A stretch of DNA of 7,654 bases from Bacillota bacterium (GCA_023461495.1 JAEYLA010000090.1:1-7654); one strand, 5' to 3'. Shown: positions 1 through 5,097, numbered from the stretch's first letter. Translations and numbers: made by a program. The notes: generated from the sequence alone by a model not told the origin.

Positions 1-476
1 AATACCGCGTTTGCAATGGAAAGCGGATTGTACCCGTCCGCGCCCTCATTGCCGGTAAGGCTATACAGCATCCGTGATACGGAAGCGTTGAGTTCTTCTA
101 CACGCAGGTCTACATGAAGAGCTTTTAAGAGTTCTGGCAGCGCCGCTTCATCCGTAGCGTTTGCCAGCGCCGCAAGCGTCATCCAGACGGAAAACGGGGA
201 AACCACCAGGTTTTCGCCTTTTTTATGGAGCTTGTCTGCAAGCGCAAACGTAAACGCGTTGATGCCTGTGCCAACCGTTTGGGGGGTCTCATAATCCGGC
301 GCGAGCAGCGGCTTTGCCGCACCCAGCTGTGGCACGCTTAAGGGCTTTGCGTTGACCGGCTCCGCCACCTCCGTAGGTGCTGGTGTAGAAATGGGTTGCC
401 GAGGCGCCGCACACCCAAATGCAAACAGAAACACAGCCGCAAGCGCAAACGACAAGTATTGTTTGAATTGTTTCAT
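1..476 (-). CDS. Serpin-family lipoprotein, N-terminal part (cut by left window edge)
   Basis: The frame is open from an ATG at 476 to the window edge and gives 158 residues. It starts with a lipoprotein signal peptide: MKQFKQ, a hydrophobic stretch, then a lipobox ending in Cys22 (FAFGC). A Pro/Ala/Thr linker follows to about residue 60. The serpin fold then begins: INAFTFALADKL (about 71-82), the NLVVSPFSVWMTLAALANAT block (about 88-107) and the LSIANAV block at the cut end. These match the helix A, helix B and strand 6A signatures of serpins. Serpins are suicide inhibitors of serine or cysteine proteases; the inference is an inhibitor tethered outside the cell membrane. The reactive-centre loop lies beyond the window, so inhibitory activity and target cannot be judged. 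The start is set by AGGAGG at 484-489, seven bases upstream. An overlapping ATG at 483 in another frame gives a low-complexity product and is rejected. No convincing promoter was seen. Confidence 0.88.
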   Translation of the reverse strand, partial: MKQFKQYLSFALAAVFLFAFGCAAPRQPISTPAPTEVAEPVNAKPLSVPQLGAAKPLLAPDYETPQTVGTGINAFTFALADKLHKKGENLVVSPFSVWMTLAALANATDEAALPELLKALHVDLRVEELNASVSRMLYSLTGNEGADGYNPLSIANAV

Positions 477-587
477 TGCGCATCCTCCTGTTCCTTGCTC
501 CTGCTGCAGCTATTTAAAACCGCACTGTTTTTTCTTACACTGCTTATACGCAGACCATGGCGCCGCGGTTCCGAATCTGCCGCAAAG

Positions 588-617
588 TTTACAATCTTTC
601 GCGTATGGGCATACTAT
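588..617 (+). promoter_or_regulatory. Probable sigma-A promoter of the small lipoprotein gene
   Basis: TTTACA at 588-593 and TACTAT at 612-617 are separated by 18 bases. The -35 matches consensus at 5 of 6 positions and the -10 at 4 of 6. Transcription would start near 624 and give a leader of about 64 bases that contains the two hairpins at 630-665. Called by eye. Confidence 0.5.
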
Positions 618-629
618 GCCCGAATGACA

Positions 630-665
630 GCGGGATAACCCGCAGCGCGCCTTTACCCGGCGCGC
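630..665 (+). promoter_or_regulatory. Two tandem hairpins in the lipoprotein mRNA leader
   Basis: The first hairpin is GCGGG (630-634), loop ATAA, CCCGC (639-643). After a single A comes the second: GCGCGCC (645-651), a 7-base loop, GGCGCGC (659-665), a perfect 7-bp GC stem. Neither is followed by a T-run, so they are not terminators. They lie between the predicted transcription start and the ribosome binding site (AAAGGAGG at 674-681), where they could stabilise the mRNA 5' end or affect ribosome access. Function is inferred. Confidence 0.5.
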
Positions 666-687
666 CATTAATCAAAGGAGGAAAACC

Positions 688-1173
688 ATGAAACGCTTTT
701 TTTGCATAGGGCTTGTGTTGTTCCTGGTCCTTGCGGCGGGCTGTACGCCAACCCCTGCGCCCTCGAACACCGCAAGTCCTCTGCCCAGCATGGTCCCGGA
801 GATTTCCCCTTCCGCACTGCCGGATGATGCAGGCGGCACCGGAACCGGAGGCAATGCGGGCGGCACCGACGGGTTGACCATCCCCAACTATGCGGAAGGC
901 ACCGTTGTGGAAGAAAGCGAAGTGCCCGACATCAAGGCGGCACTCCAGGAGAAGTACCCGGGTGCAACCATCAGCCGTATCACCCACGGCATGCAGGGCA
1001 CCCAGCAGGCTTATGTGGTAGAGTATACCGCGCAGGACGGCACGACCGGCACCGCGTACGTTCTGCCCAACGGCACGTTTGCGCCGGATGCAGCCACCAC
1101 ACCAAATGCGGCGGCCTCCCCGGCCGTAACGGACAATGCGGCAGCTTCCCCGAATGCTACGACCAAACCGTAA
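688..1173 (+). CDS. Small lipoprotein with a PepSY-like domain
   Basis: This encodes 161 residues. A lipoprotein signal peptide (MKRFF, hydrophobic core, LAAGC) puts the lipidated cysteine at residue 19, so the protein should sit on the outer face of the cytoplasmic membrane. Residues 20-65 form a Pro/Ser/Thr then Gly-rich linker. Residues about 70-130 hold the only folded-looking part: VPDIKAALQEKYPGATISRI, followed by a YVVEY strand and a turn at LPNGTF. This pattern resembles PepSY-like domains, which are small extracytoplasmic folds; the match is by eye and modest. The C-terminal 30 residues are low complexity, with NAAASP repeated twice. The ATG has AAAGGAGG at 674-681, six bases upstream. 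The gene stands alone, divergent from the serpin lipoprotein, with its own promoter and terminator. Specific function is unknown. Confidence 0.85.
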   Translation: MKRFFCIGLVLFLVLAAGCTPTPAPSNTASPLPSMVPEISPSALPDDAGGTGTGGNAGGTDGLTIPNYAEGTVVEESEVPDIKAALQEKYPGATISRITHGMQGTQQAYVVEYTAQDGTTGTAYVLPNGTFAPDAATTPNAAASPAVTDNAAASPNATTKP

Positions 1174-1194
1174 CAACCGATTGTCTCATTCCGG

Positions 1195-1227
1195 AAAAGC
1201 CTGGGCGAACTGCGCACAGGCTTTTTT
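1195..1227 (+). terminator. Intrinsic terminator of the small lipoprotein gene
   Basis: AAAAGCCTG (1195-1203) pairs with CAGGCTTTT (1217-1225). The top of the stem is extended by CG/CG-type pairs across a G/A mismatch, and the stem is followed by a T-run (1222-1227). It begins 21 bases after the lipoprotein stop codon. Confidence 0.85.
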
Positions 1228-1269
1228 GTCTATACATACAGCATTTATGGCACTTTTGTGAAGATTGCG

Positions 1270-1300
1270 GGAAGTATCTGCTCCGCGCGGGGGTACTTCC
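1270..1300. repeat. Inverted repeat between convergent genes
   Basis: GGAAGTA (1270-1276) and TACTTCC (1294-1300) form a perfect 7-bp inverted repeat. The 17-base interior contains the self-complementary CCGCGCGG (1283-1290). There is no T-run on either strand, so it is not a standard terminator. It lies in the 317-base gap 1174-1490. The rest of that gap holds two terminators and no credible coding frame. Confidence 0.4.
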
Positions 1301-1440
1301 GGCAAGGAAATGCTTACCTACGAGAGACTTGCCGCCGCCACCGTGCCTGACCCTGCGGCAAATGAAAGCCTCTTTTGTGCTTGCAGTTGACGGTCCCCTG
1401 CGCCTGTTTGCATACGCCCCACCCAGAAGCCGGCGAATAC

Positions 1441-1475
1441 AAAAAAAGATCCGCAGAACACTCTGCGGATCTTTT
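1441..1475 (-). terminator. Strong intrinsic terminator after rplL
   Basis: On the minus strand, AAAAGATCCGCAGA pairs perfectly with TCTGCGGATCTTTT (1462-1475 with 1444-1457), 14 bp with a 4-base loop. The T-run continues to 1441. It starts about 15 bases after the rplL stop and marks the end of the ribosomal protein operon. The A/T flanks are symmetric, so it may also act on plus-strand transcripts. Confidence 0.93.
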
Positions 1476-1490
1476 GGTGCAACACAACAG

Positions 1491-1859
1491 TTATTTGATT
1501 TCGACGGTTGCGCCAACTTCCTTGAACGCAGCGGCGATCTTCTCGCACTCTTCTTTGGAAGCGCCTTCCTTGAGGGGCTTGGGCGCGTTGTCTACGAGGT
1601 CTTTTGCTTCCTTGAGGCCAAGGCCGGTCAGCTCGCGCACAACCTTAATAACCTTGATCTTCTCGGGGCCGACTTCCTTGAGGATGGCGTCGAACTCGGT
1701 CTTCTCTTCCACTGCTTCGGCAGCGACGGCGGGGCCGGCAACGGCAACCGCGGTAGCGGCGGCGGACACGCCAAATTCTTCTTCAAGCGCCTTTACGAGC
1801 TCGGAAAGCTCCAATACGGACATCGCCTTGATGTCGGCAATCAACTGCTCCTTATTCAT
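1491..1859 (-). CDS. rplL: 50S ribosomal protein L7/L12
   Basis: This encodes 122 residues, the normal length. L7/L12 forms the flexible dimers of the ribosomal stalk, which bind L10 and recruit the GTPase factors EF-Tu, EF-G, IF2 and RF3. The N-terminal dimerisation and L10-binding domain (MNKEQLIADIKAMSVLELSELVKALEE) is followed by an Ala/Val/Glu-rich hinge at about residues 33-52. The globular C-terminal domain starts at about 53 (EKTEFDAIL). It carries the conserved factor-binding region KIKVIKVVRELTGLGLKEAK and ends in VEIK. The start is supported by AAGGAGA upstream on the minus strand. It lies 43 bases downstream of rplJ and should be translated from the same mRNA. It is the last gene of the operon, directly before a strong terminator. 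Confidence 0.98.
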   Translation of the reverse strand: MNKEQLIADIKAMSVLELSELVKALEEEFGVSAAATAVAVAGPAVAAEAVEEKTEFDAILKEVGPEKIKVIKVVRELTGLGLKEAKDLVDNAPKPLKEGASKEECEKIAAAFKEVGATVEIK

Positions 1860-1902
1860 GGTAATTCTCCTTTTATGCTAATGTTTTTAAATTACGCGGC
1901 TG

Positions 1903-2424
1903 TTATTCCGCAGCGGGGGCTTCGGCGCCGCCCTGTTTCTTTGCGATCTGGTCGAGCACGATGGCGAGACCGGAAATGGGGGACATCATGCTGCCCAGCA
2001 GGCGGGCGATGAGCACCTCGCGGGAGGGCAGATCTGCGATCGCGTTGATCATCTCAGCGCTTTCAACCTTACCTTCCACAACGCCGCCCTTGATGGCGCA
2101 CTTCTTGACCTTCTTGACGAAATCCTTGAGGATCTTGGCGGGAGCTACTGCATCCTCATACGCAATTGCGAACGCGCTGGGGCCTTTGAGCATCTCATTG
2201 ATGGAAGCGTCGATGCCCGCAAGGTTTGCGGCGCGCTCAACGATGCCATTCTTGAGTACCAGATACTCAATGTTGGCCTTGCGCATTTCGTTACGCAGGT
2301 TGGTAACTTCCTCCACCGTCAGGCCGCGATAATCAAAAGCGATTACGGATTTGGCCTTTTGGAGCTTTTCCTGTATTTCGGCGACCTTGGCAGCCTTCAA
2401 CTCGATAATTTGAACGTTTGCCAT
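1903..2424 (-). CDS. rplJ: 50S ribosomal protein L10
   Basis: This encodes 173 residues. L10 anchors the L7/L12 dimers to 23S rRNA at the stalk base. It also represses its own operon in many bacteria by binding its mRNA leader. The N-terminal rRNA-binding domain includes VIAFDYRGLTVEEVTNLRNEMRKANIEYLVLKNGI. The C-terminal helix (SPISGLAIVLDQIAKKQ) is the L7/L12 docking segment. The start at 2424 is chosen because a perfect ten-base Shine-Dalgarno (AAGGAGGTGA, 2429-2438) lies just upstream. The frame stays open back to an ATG at 2490, but that would add 22 residues that do not fit the family and would begin at the base of the attenuator. Promoter and leader lie at 2425-2652, and rplL follows. 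Confidence 0.97.
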   Translation of the reverse strand: MANVQIIELKAAKVAEIQEKLQKAKSVIAFDYRGLTVEEVTNLRNEMRKANIEYLVLKNGIVERAANLAGIDASINEMLKGPSAFAIAYEDAVAPAKILKDFVKKVKKCAIKGGVVEGKVESAEMINAIADLPSREVLIARLLGSMMSPISGLAIVLDQIAKKQGGAEAPAAE

Positions 2425-2490
2425 GGTTTCACCTCCTTCTTTTCCATACTGTATTGCTTTACCGGCTATATAAAACCGGACGACAACCAT

Positions 2491-2530
2491 AAAAAACGCG
2501 CTCCCTATGCCAAATAGACAAGAGAGCGCG
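2491..2530 (-). terminator. Attenuator terminator in the rplJ leader
   Basis: On the minus strand, CGCGCTC (2530-2524) pairs with GAGCGCG (2503-2497) and is followed by six Ts (2496-2491). An inner CTAT/ATAG stem sits within the 20-base loop. It lies about 65 bases before the rplJ start, inside the mRNA leader. It would therefore stop transcription before the coding region unless an alternative fold forms. Confidence 0.8.
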
Positions 2531-2615
2531 CCTTAAAAAAACGCTTTGTGCTCACCTCGGCAGGGAATTAAGCGGCATGCCGCACCTGCTGTCTATGGCG
2601 AAAAGGGATATGACC
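2491..2615 (-). promoter_or_regulatory. Ribosomal protein L10 leader (autoregulatory RNA)
   Basis: The leader from the predicted start near 2615 carries the two conserved blocks of the L10 leader as I know the family: AGACAGCAGGTGCGG (read down from about 2594) and CCTGCCGAGG (2564-2555). Between them is a GCGG-CATG-CCGC stem-loop. GCCATAGACA (2599-2590) can pair with TGTCTATTTGGC (2520-2509) using 10 bp and a 2-base bulge. The second strand of that helix lies in the loop of the downstream terminator, so the two folds should compete. In Bacillus subtilis, L10 bound to L7/L12 represses rplJL by transcription attenuation in such a leader. The same control is inferred here. Confidence 0.82.
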
Positions 2616-2622
2616 GGAACGG

Positions 2623-2652
2623 AGTATACCACAGCTCCGGCGTATTTGTCAA
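2623..2652 (-). promoter_or_regulatory. Promoter of rplJ-rplL
   Basis: On the minus strand there is a perfect TTGACA (2652-2647), an 18-base spacer and TATACT (2628-2623). It starts 15 bases after the rplA stop codon. It would launch the L10 leader near 2615. The stalk genes can thus be transcribed separately from rpmG-rplA. No terminator was seen between rplA and this promoter, so read-through is also likely. Confidence 0.85.
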
Positions 2653-2667
2653 TGCCCGGAATTTAGC

Positions 2668-3360
2668 TTAGCTAAAACGCAGGGGATTGAACTTGATGCC
2701 AGGGCCCATCGTGGAGGACAGCACCACGCTCTTGAGGTAGGTGCCCTTCGCGGCTGCGGGCTTGGCCTTGATGATGGCTTCCATCAGCGTGTTGACGTTT
2801 TCCTCAAGCTTTTCCGTGCCGAAGGAAATCTTGCCGACGGGGCAGTGCACGATGTTGGTCTTGTCAAGACGATACTCAACCTTACCGGCCTTGATGTCCT
2901 TGACGGCCTTGGCGACGTCCATGGTGACCGTACCGCTCTTGGGGTTCGGCATGAGGCCCTTGGGACCGAGCACGCGGCCGATGCGGCCGACGAGACCCAT
3001 CATGTCAGGCGTCGCGACGCAAACGTCAAATCCAAACCAGTTTTCGGTCTGAATCTTCTTGACGAGGTCTTCATCGCCTACGAAATCAGCACCCGCTTCG
3101 AGCGCTTCACGCGCCTTATCAGCCTTGGCGAAGACGAGAACGCGAACGGTTTTGCCCGTGCCGTGCGGCAGAACAACCGCGCCGCGTACCTGCTGGTCCG
3201 CATGGCGGGAGTCAACGCCCAAACGGACGTGCACTTCCACGGACTCGTCGAACTTGGCCTTTGCGGTCTGCAGCAAAAGGTCAAGGCCTTCATGCGTGTC
3301 GTACTGGCGGGTAGAGTCGATCAGCTTTTTGCTTTCGATATATTTCTTACCGTGCTTCAT
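2668..3360 (-). CDS. rplA: 50S ribosomal protein L1
   Basis: This encodes 230 residues, the usual length. L1 binds 23S rRNA at the mobile L1 stalk, which moves deacylated tRNA out of the E site, and it can act as a translational repressor of its own mRNA. Visible family features are the N-terminal KKLIDSTRQYDTHEGLDLLLQ region, the VRLGVDSRHADQQVRGAVVLPHG and TGKTVRVLVFAKADKAREA blocks, and the L1 signature around GRIGRVLGPKGLMPNPKSGTV. It ends with SSTMGPGIKF. The minus-strand start at 3360 has GGGAGGAG five bases upstream. It follows rplK after 16 bases, the classical L11 operon pair. A short AT-rich palindrome (2662-2676) overlaps the stop codon but has no T-run. Confidence 0.98.
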   Translation of the reverse strand: MKHGKKYIESKKLIDSTRQYDTHEGLDLLLQTAKAKFDESVEVHVRLGVDSRHADQQVRGAVVLPHGTGKTVRVLVFAKADKAREALEAGADFVGDEDLVKKIQTENWFGFDVCVATPDMMGLVGRIGRVLGPKGLMPNPKSGTVTMDVAKAVKDIKAGKVEYRLDKTNIVHCPVGKISFGTEKLEENVNTLMEAIIKAKPAAAKGTYLKSVVLSSTMGPGIKFNPLRFS

Positions 3361-3376
3361 AACTTCTCCTCCCCTC

Positions 3377-3802
3377 TTAGTCGCTCACCACGACGCCCAT
3401 GCTGCGCGCCGTGCCTGCGACCATGCTCATGGCGGCCTCTACGCTTGCCGCGTTGAGGTCCGGCATTTTCAGCTCTGCGATTTCCCTGACCTGCGCCTTG
3501 GTGATGGTGGCGACCTTGGTCTTGTTGGGAACGCCCGAGCCGCTCTCAATGCCTACGGCCTTCTTAATGAGGACCGCGGCGGGAGGGGTCTTGGTGATGA
3601 AGGTGAAGGAACGGTCCGCATACACAGTGATGACGATGGGGATGATCAACCCCACCTGTTTTGCGGTGCGTTCATTGAACTCCTTGCAGAAGCCCATGAT
3701 GTTGACACCGTGCTGACCCAGCGCGGGGCCGACCGGCGGTGCCGGCGTTGCTTTGCCGGCGGGAATCTGAAGCTTCACATAGCCTGTGATCTTCTTTGCC
3801 AT
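3377..3802 (-). CDS. rplK: 50S ribosomal protein L11
   Basis: This encodes 141 residues. L11 binds the GTPase-associated region of 23S rRNA together with the L10 stalk. In bacteria it is needed for RelA-dependent sensing of uncharged tRNA and is the site of thiopeptide action. The N-terminal domain holds the proline-rich KATPAPPVGPALGQHGVNIM segment (about residues 18-37). The C-terminal rRNA-binding domain includes KTPPAAVLIKKAVG and the KVATITKAQVREIAELKMPDLNA block, ending in ARSMGVVV. AGGAGG lies eight bases upstream of the ATG. It is followed directly by rplA. Upstream are the nusG stop, an AT-rich hairpin and a possible extended -10 promoter. Confidence 0.98.
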   Translation of the reverse strand: MAKKITGYVKLQIPAGKATPAPPVGPALGQHGVNIMGFCKEFNERTAKQVGLIIPIVITVYADRSFTFITKTPPAAVLIKKAVGIESGSGVPNKTKVATITKAQVREIAELKMPDLNAASVEAAMSMVAGTARSMGVVVSD

Positions 3803-3862
3803 TGCAGTTTCCTCCTACTGTAAATTGTAGTTTGTGGTAAACGGGGTGCCGCCCCCTCCCAC

Positions 3863-3871
3863 TTTATATCA
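3863..3871 (-). promoter_or_regulatory. Possible extended -10 promoter for rplK-rplA
   Basis: On the minus strand, TGATATAAA contains TG-n-TATAAA, an extended -10 element. No recognisable -35 is present: the expected position is A-rich. It is about 60 bases upstream of the rplK start. The leader would contain a GTGG/CCAC plus GGGG/CCCC hairpin (3834-3862). Weak on its own. Confidence 0.35.
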
Positions 3872-3893
3872 AAAAATCCAAAAGATTTTTTGA
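3869..3893 (-). terminator. AT-rich hairpin between nusG and rplK, possible weak terminator
   Basis: TCAAAAAATC (3869-3878) pairs with GATTTTTTGA (3884-3893), 10 bp with a 5-base loop, starting 10 bases after the nusG stop codon on the minus strand. Six Ts form part of the 3' arm. The stem has only two G/C-containing ends, so termination would be weak or partial. It may lower expression of rplK relative to nusG or simply protect the nusG mRNA end. Confidence 0.4.
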
Positions 3894-3903
3894 GACGAAT
3901 GGG

Positions 3904-4425
3904 CTACAGCTTCTGGACTTGTACAAAGTCCAACTCCACGGGCGTTTCGCGGCCAAACATGGAGACCGTAAGCTTGATTTTCTGGCGTTCGGCGTCCAGC
4001 GCTTCGACACGGCCAATGAATTTTTCCAAAGGCCCGGAGACAACGCGCACGTTTTCGCCCACCTCGATATTGAGGACGATGGGGATACGCTCCACACCCA
4101 TTGCCGTGACCTCTTCATCTGTCAGGGGAATGGGCTTGCTGCCCGGCCCGACGAAGCCAGTCACGCCGCGGGTATTGCGCACAACATACCAGGTCTTATC
4201 CGTCATAATCATCTTGACCATGACATAGCCGGGATACACCTTGCGCAGCATTGTCTTCTTTTTGCCGTTTTTGCCGACCTCAATGGTTTCTTCCGTCGGA
4301 TACTTAACCTCCAGGATCTGCTCCTGCAGGCCCATGTTTTCCACGGATTTCTCCAAGTCTTCCTTTACCTTGTTTTCGTAGCCGGAATAGGTATGCACAA
4401 CATACCACTTGGCCTCTTCACTCAT
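3904..4425 (-). CDS. nusG: Transcription termination/antitermination factor NusG
   Basis: This encodes 173 residues. NusG binds RNA polymerase through its NGN domain and modulates pausing and Rho action; the KOW domain contacts Rho or ribosomal S10. The NGN domain shows KWYVVHTYSGYENKV (residues 6-20), VYPGYVMVKM (63-72) and GVTGFVG (87-93). The KOW domain covers about 122-173, with GENVRVVSGPLEKFIGRVEA. The start at 4425 fits the family N-terminus (MSEEAKWYVVH) and has AGGAGG at 4436-4441, ten bases upstream, with a second GGAG closer in. An ATG at 4446 would add seven residues but would overlap the ribosome binding site, so it is rejected. It sits 73 bases after secE. Confidence 0.97.
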   Translation of the reverse strand: MSEEAKWYVVHTYSGYENKVKEDLEKSVENMGLQEQILEVKYPTEETIEVGKNGKKKTMLRKVYPGYVMVKMIMTDKTWYVVRNTRGVTGFVGPGSKPIPLTDEEVTAMGVERIPIVLNIEVGENVRVVSGPLEKFIGRVEALDAERQKIKLTVSMFGRETPVELDFVQVQKL

Positions 4426-4444
4426 AGCACTCCGGCCTCCTTTC

Positions 4445-4482
4445 AAAAAAGCATGCGCCGCTTATCCAAAAACAGCGCGGCA
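4445..4482 (-). promoter_or_regulatory. Hairpin followed by a T-run between secE and nusG
   Basis: On the minus strand, GCCGC (4481-4477) pairs with GCGGC (4461-4457), with one flanking T-G pair. The sequence GCATGC then precedes six Ts (4450-4445). The T-run is displaced from the stem, so efficient termination is unlikely. It lies just before the nusG ribosome binding site and could cause pausing or attenuation. Confidence 0.25.
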
Positions 4483-4498
4483 GAAGCAACACCAGCCG

Positions 4499-4765
4499 TT
4501 ACGCGCCGATGAGCGCGATCAACCTGACGCCCTGCGAGAACAGAAGATCCAGCACGCCGATGAGCACAGCCATGGCAACGACAAACGCGACCACAGCGCC
4601 CGTACGGGAGAACAGTTCTTTCCACGTAGGCCAGCTGAGCTTCTTCACTTCACCCGCAACTTCTTTGAAATAGTGCAGCGGGCGGAGGCGGGAAGGATTC
4701 TTCGCCTTTGCCGGTTTCTTGTCGGCTGCTTTTTTATCGGCAGGCTTTATTTCGTTGTTCGCCAT
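4499..4765 (-). CDS. secE: Preprotein translocase subunit SecE
   Basis: This encodes 88 residues, the short single-TM form typical of Gram-positive bacteria. SecE clamps the SecY channel and is essential for Sec-dependent export and membrane insertion. An extended Lys/Ala/Pro-rich N-terminus (residues 1-26) precedes the amphipathic helix YFKEVAGEVKKLSWPTWKE (32-50) with the hallmark KKLSWPTWKE. One transmembrane helix follows at about 55-78. The start at 4765 gives a normal length. Its ribosome binding site is poor: a run of five Gs (4775-4779) lies nine bases upstream, in place of the AGGAGG used by its neighbours. It lies between rpmG and nusG, the standard order in Firmicutes. Confidence 0.96.
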   Translation of the reverse strand: MANNEIKPADKKAADKKPAKAKNPSRLRPLHYFKEVAGEVKKLSWPTWKELFSRTGAVVAFVVAMAVLIGVLDLLFSQGVRLIALIGA

Positions 4766-4823
4766 GGATAGTATCCCCCATTGCAGTTATTTTCATCCAA
4801 TGTGTAGCTTCATTAAGAAGCGA

Positions 4824-4973
4824 TTACTTGGATTCCCTGTGTGCGGTGTGCTTGCGGCAGAAGCGGCAATACTTGCTGAACTCCAGCCTGTCCGGGTCAT
4901 TCTTCTTGTTTTTAAAGGTATTGTAGTTCCTCTGCTTGCACTCGGTGCAGGCCAATGTGATCTTAACGCGCAT
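4824..4973 (-). CDS. rpmG: 50S ribosomal protein L33, zinc-binding type
   Basis: This is a 49-codon gene read from the minus strand: MRVKITLACTECKQRNYNTF at the start and CRFCRKHTAHRESK at the end. L33 is a small 50S protein near the E site. The paired cysteines C9-C12 and C36-C39 form the zinc ribbon of the C+ type, so translation should depend on zinc; many genomes also carry a zinc-free copy elsewhere. Length and sequence match the family well. GGGAGG (4980-4985) lies six bases upstream of the ATG at 4973. It is the first gene of the cluster, about 90 bases downstream of a strong promoter, and is followed by secE after 58 bases. A small GCTTC/GAAGC hairpin (4807-4821) sits just after its stop. 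Confidence 0.96.
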   Translation of the reverse strand: MRVKITLACTECKQRNYNTFKNKKNDPDRLEFSKYCRFCRKHTAHRESK

Positions 4974-4993
4974 AACTTACCTCCCGGAATTCA

Positions 4994-5014
4994 AACGGCC
5001 GTGCCCGTGCCGTT
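4994..5014 (-). promoter_or_regulatory. Leader hairpin upstream of rpmG
   Basis: AACGGC (4994-4999) and GCCGTT (5009-5014) form a perfect 6-bp stem with a 9-base loop, immediately upstream of the rpmG ribosome binding site. Closer to the transcription start, the leader also holds a small CCCC-GTAA-GGGG hairpin (5057-5046) followed by a T-rich stretch. The role is unknown; effects on mRNA stability or translation are possible. Confidence 0.4.
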
Positions 5015-5068
5015 CGTCAAACAAATTTGGCTCATCAAAAGAAAGCCCCTTACGGGGTGACCTTTTCA

Positions 5069-5097
5069 AATCTATCACAAACCTTATACCGTGTCAA
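5069..5097 (-). promoter_or_regulatory. Promoter of the rpmG-secE-nusG operon
   Basis: On the minus strand there is a perfect TTGACA (5097-5092), a 17-base spacer and TAGATT (5074-5069), with TG one base before the -10 (extended -10). Transcription should start near 5062. This is one of the two best promoters in the window and fits a highly expressed ribosomal operon. Confidence 0.83.

Noticed and set aside
289..483. Minus-strand ORF starting at the ATG at 483
   Set aside because: It is out of frame with the serpin, which has correctly spaced AGGAGG, a lipobox and family motifs; the product is low complexity.
589..1176. 195-codon minus-strand ORF opposite the small lipoprotein
   Set aside because: It is Arg/Gly-rich shadow sequence of the plus-strand gene, which has a signal peptide, ribosome binding site, promoter and terminator.
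1387..1417. TTGACG as a plus-strand promoter -35
   Set aside because: No acceptable -10 at 16-18 bases and no plus-strand gene downstream.
1329..2012. 227-codon plus-strand ORF over rplL and the end of rplJ
   Set aside because: It overlaps two certain ribosomal protein genes and a terminator on the other strand; no family resemblance and no ribosome binding site.
2425..2490. 22-residue N-terminal extension of L10 from the ATG at 2490
   Set aside because: The start abuts the attenuator T-run and the extension is unlike L10; the ATG at 2424 has a perfect Shine-Dalgarno.
2620..2639. CGGAG/CTCCG inverted repeat across the rplJ -10 as an operator
   Set aside because: Arms of only 5 bp in GC-rich DNA; the leader attenuator already explains regulation.
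3059..3823. 254-codon plus-strand ORF over rplA and rplK
   Set aside because: It is antisense to two certain ribosomal protein genes and has no ribosome binding site or recognisable domain.
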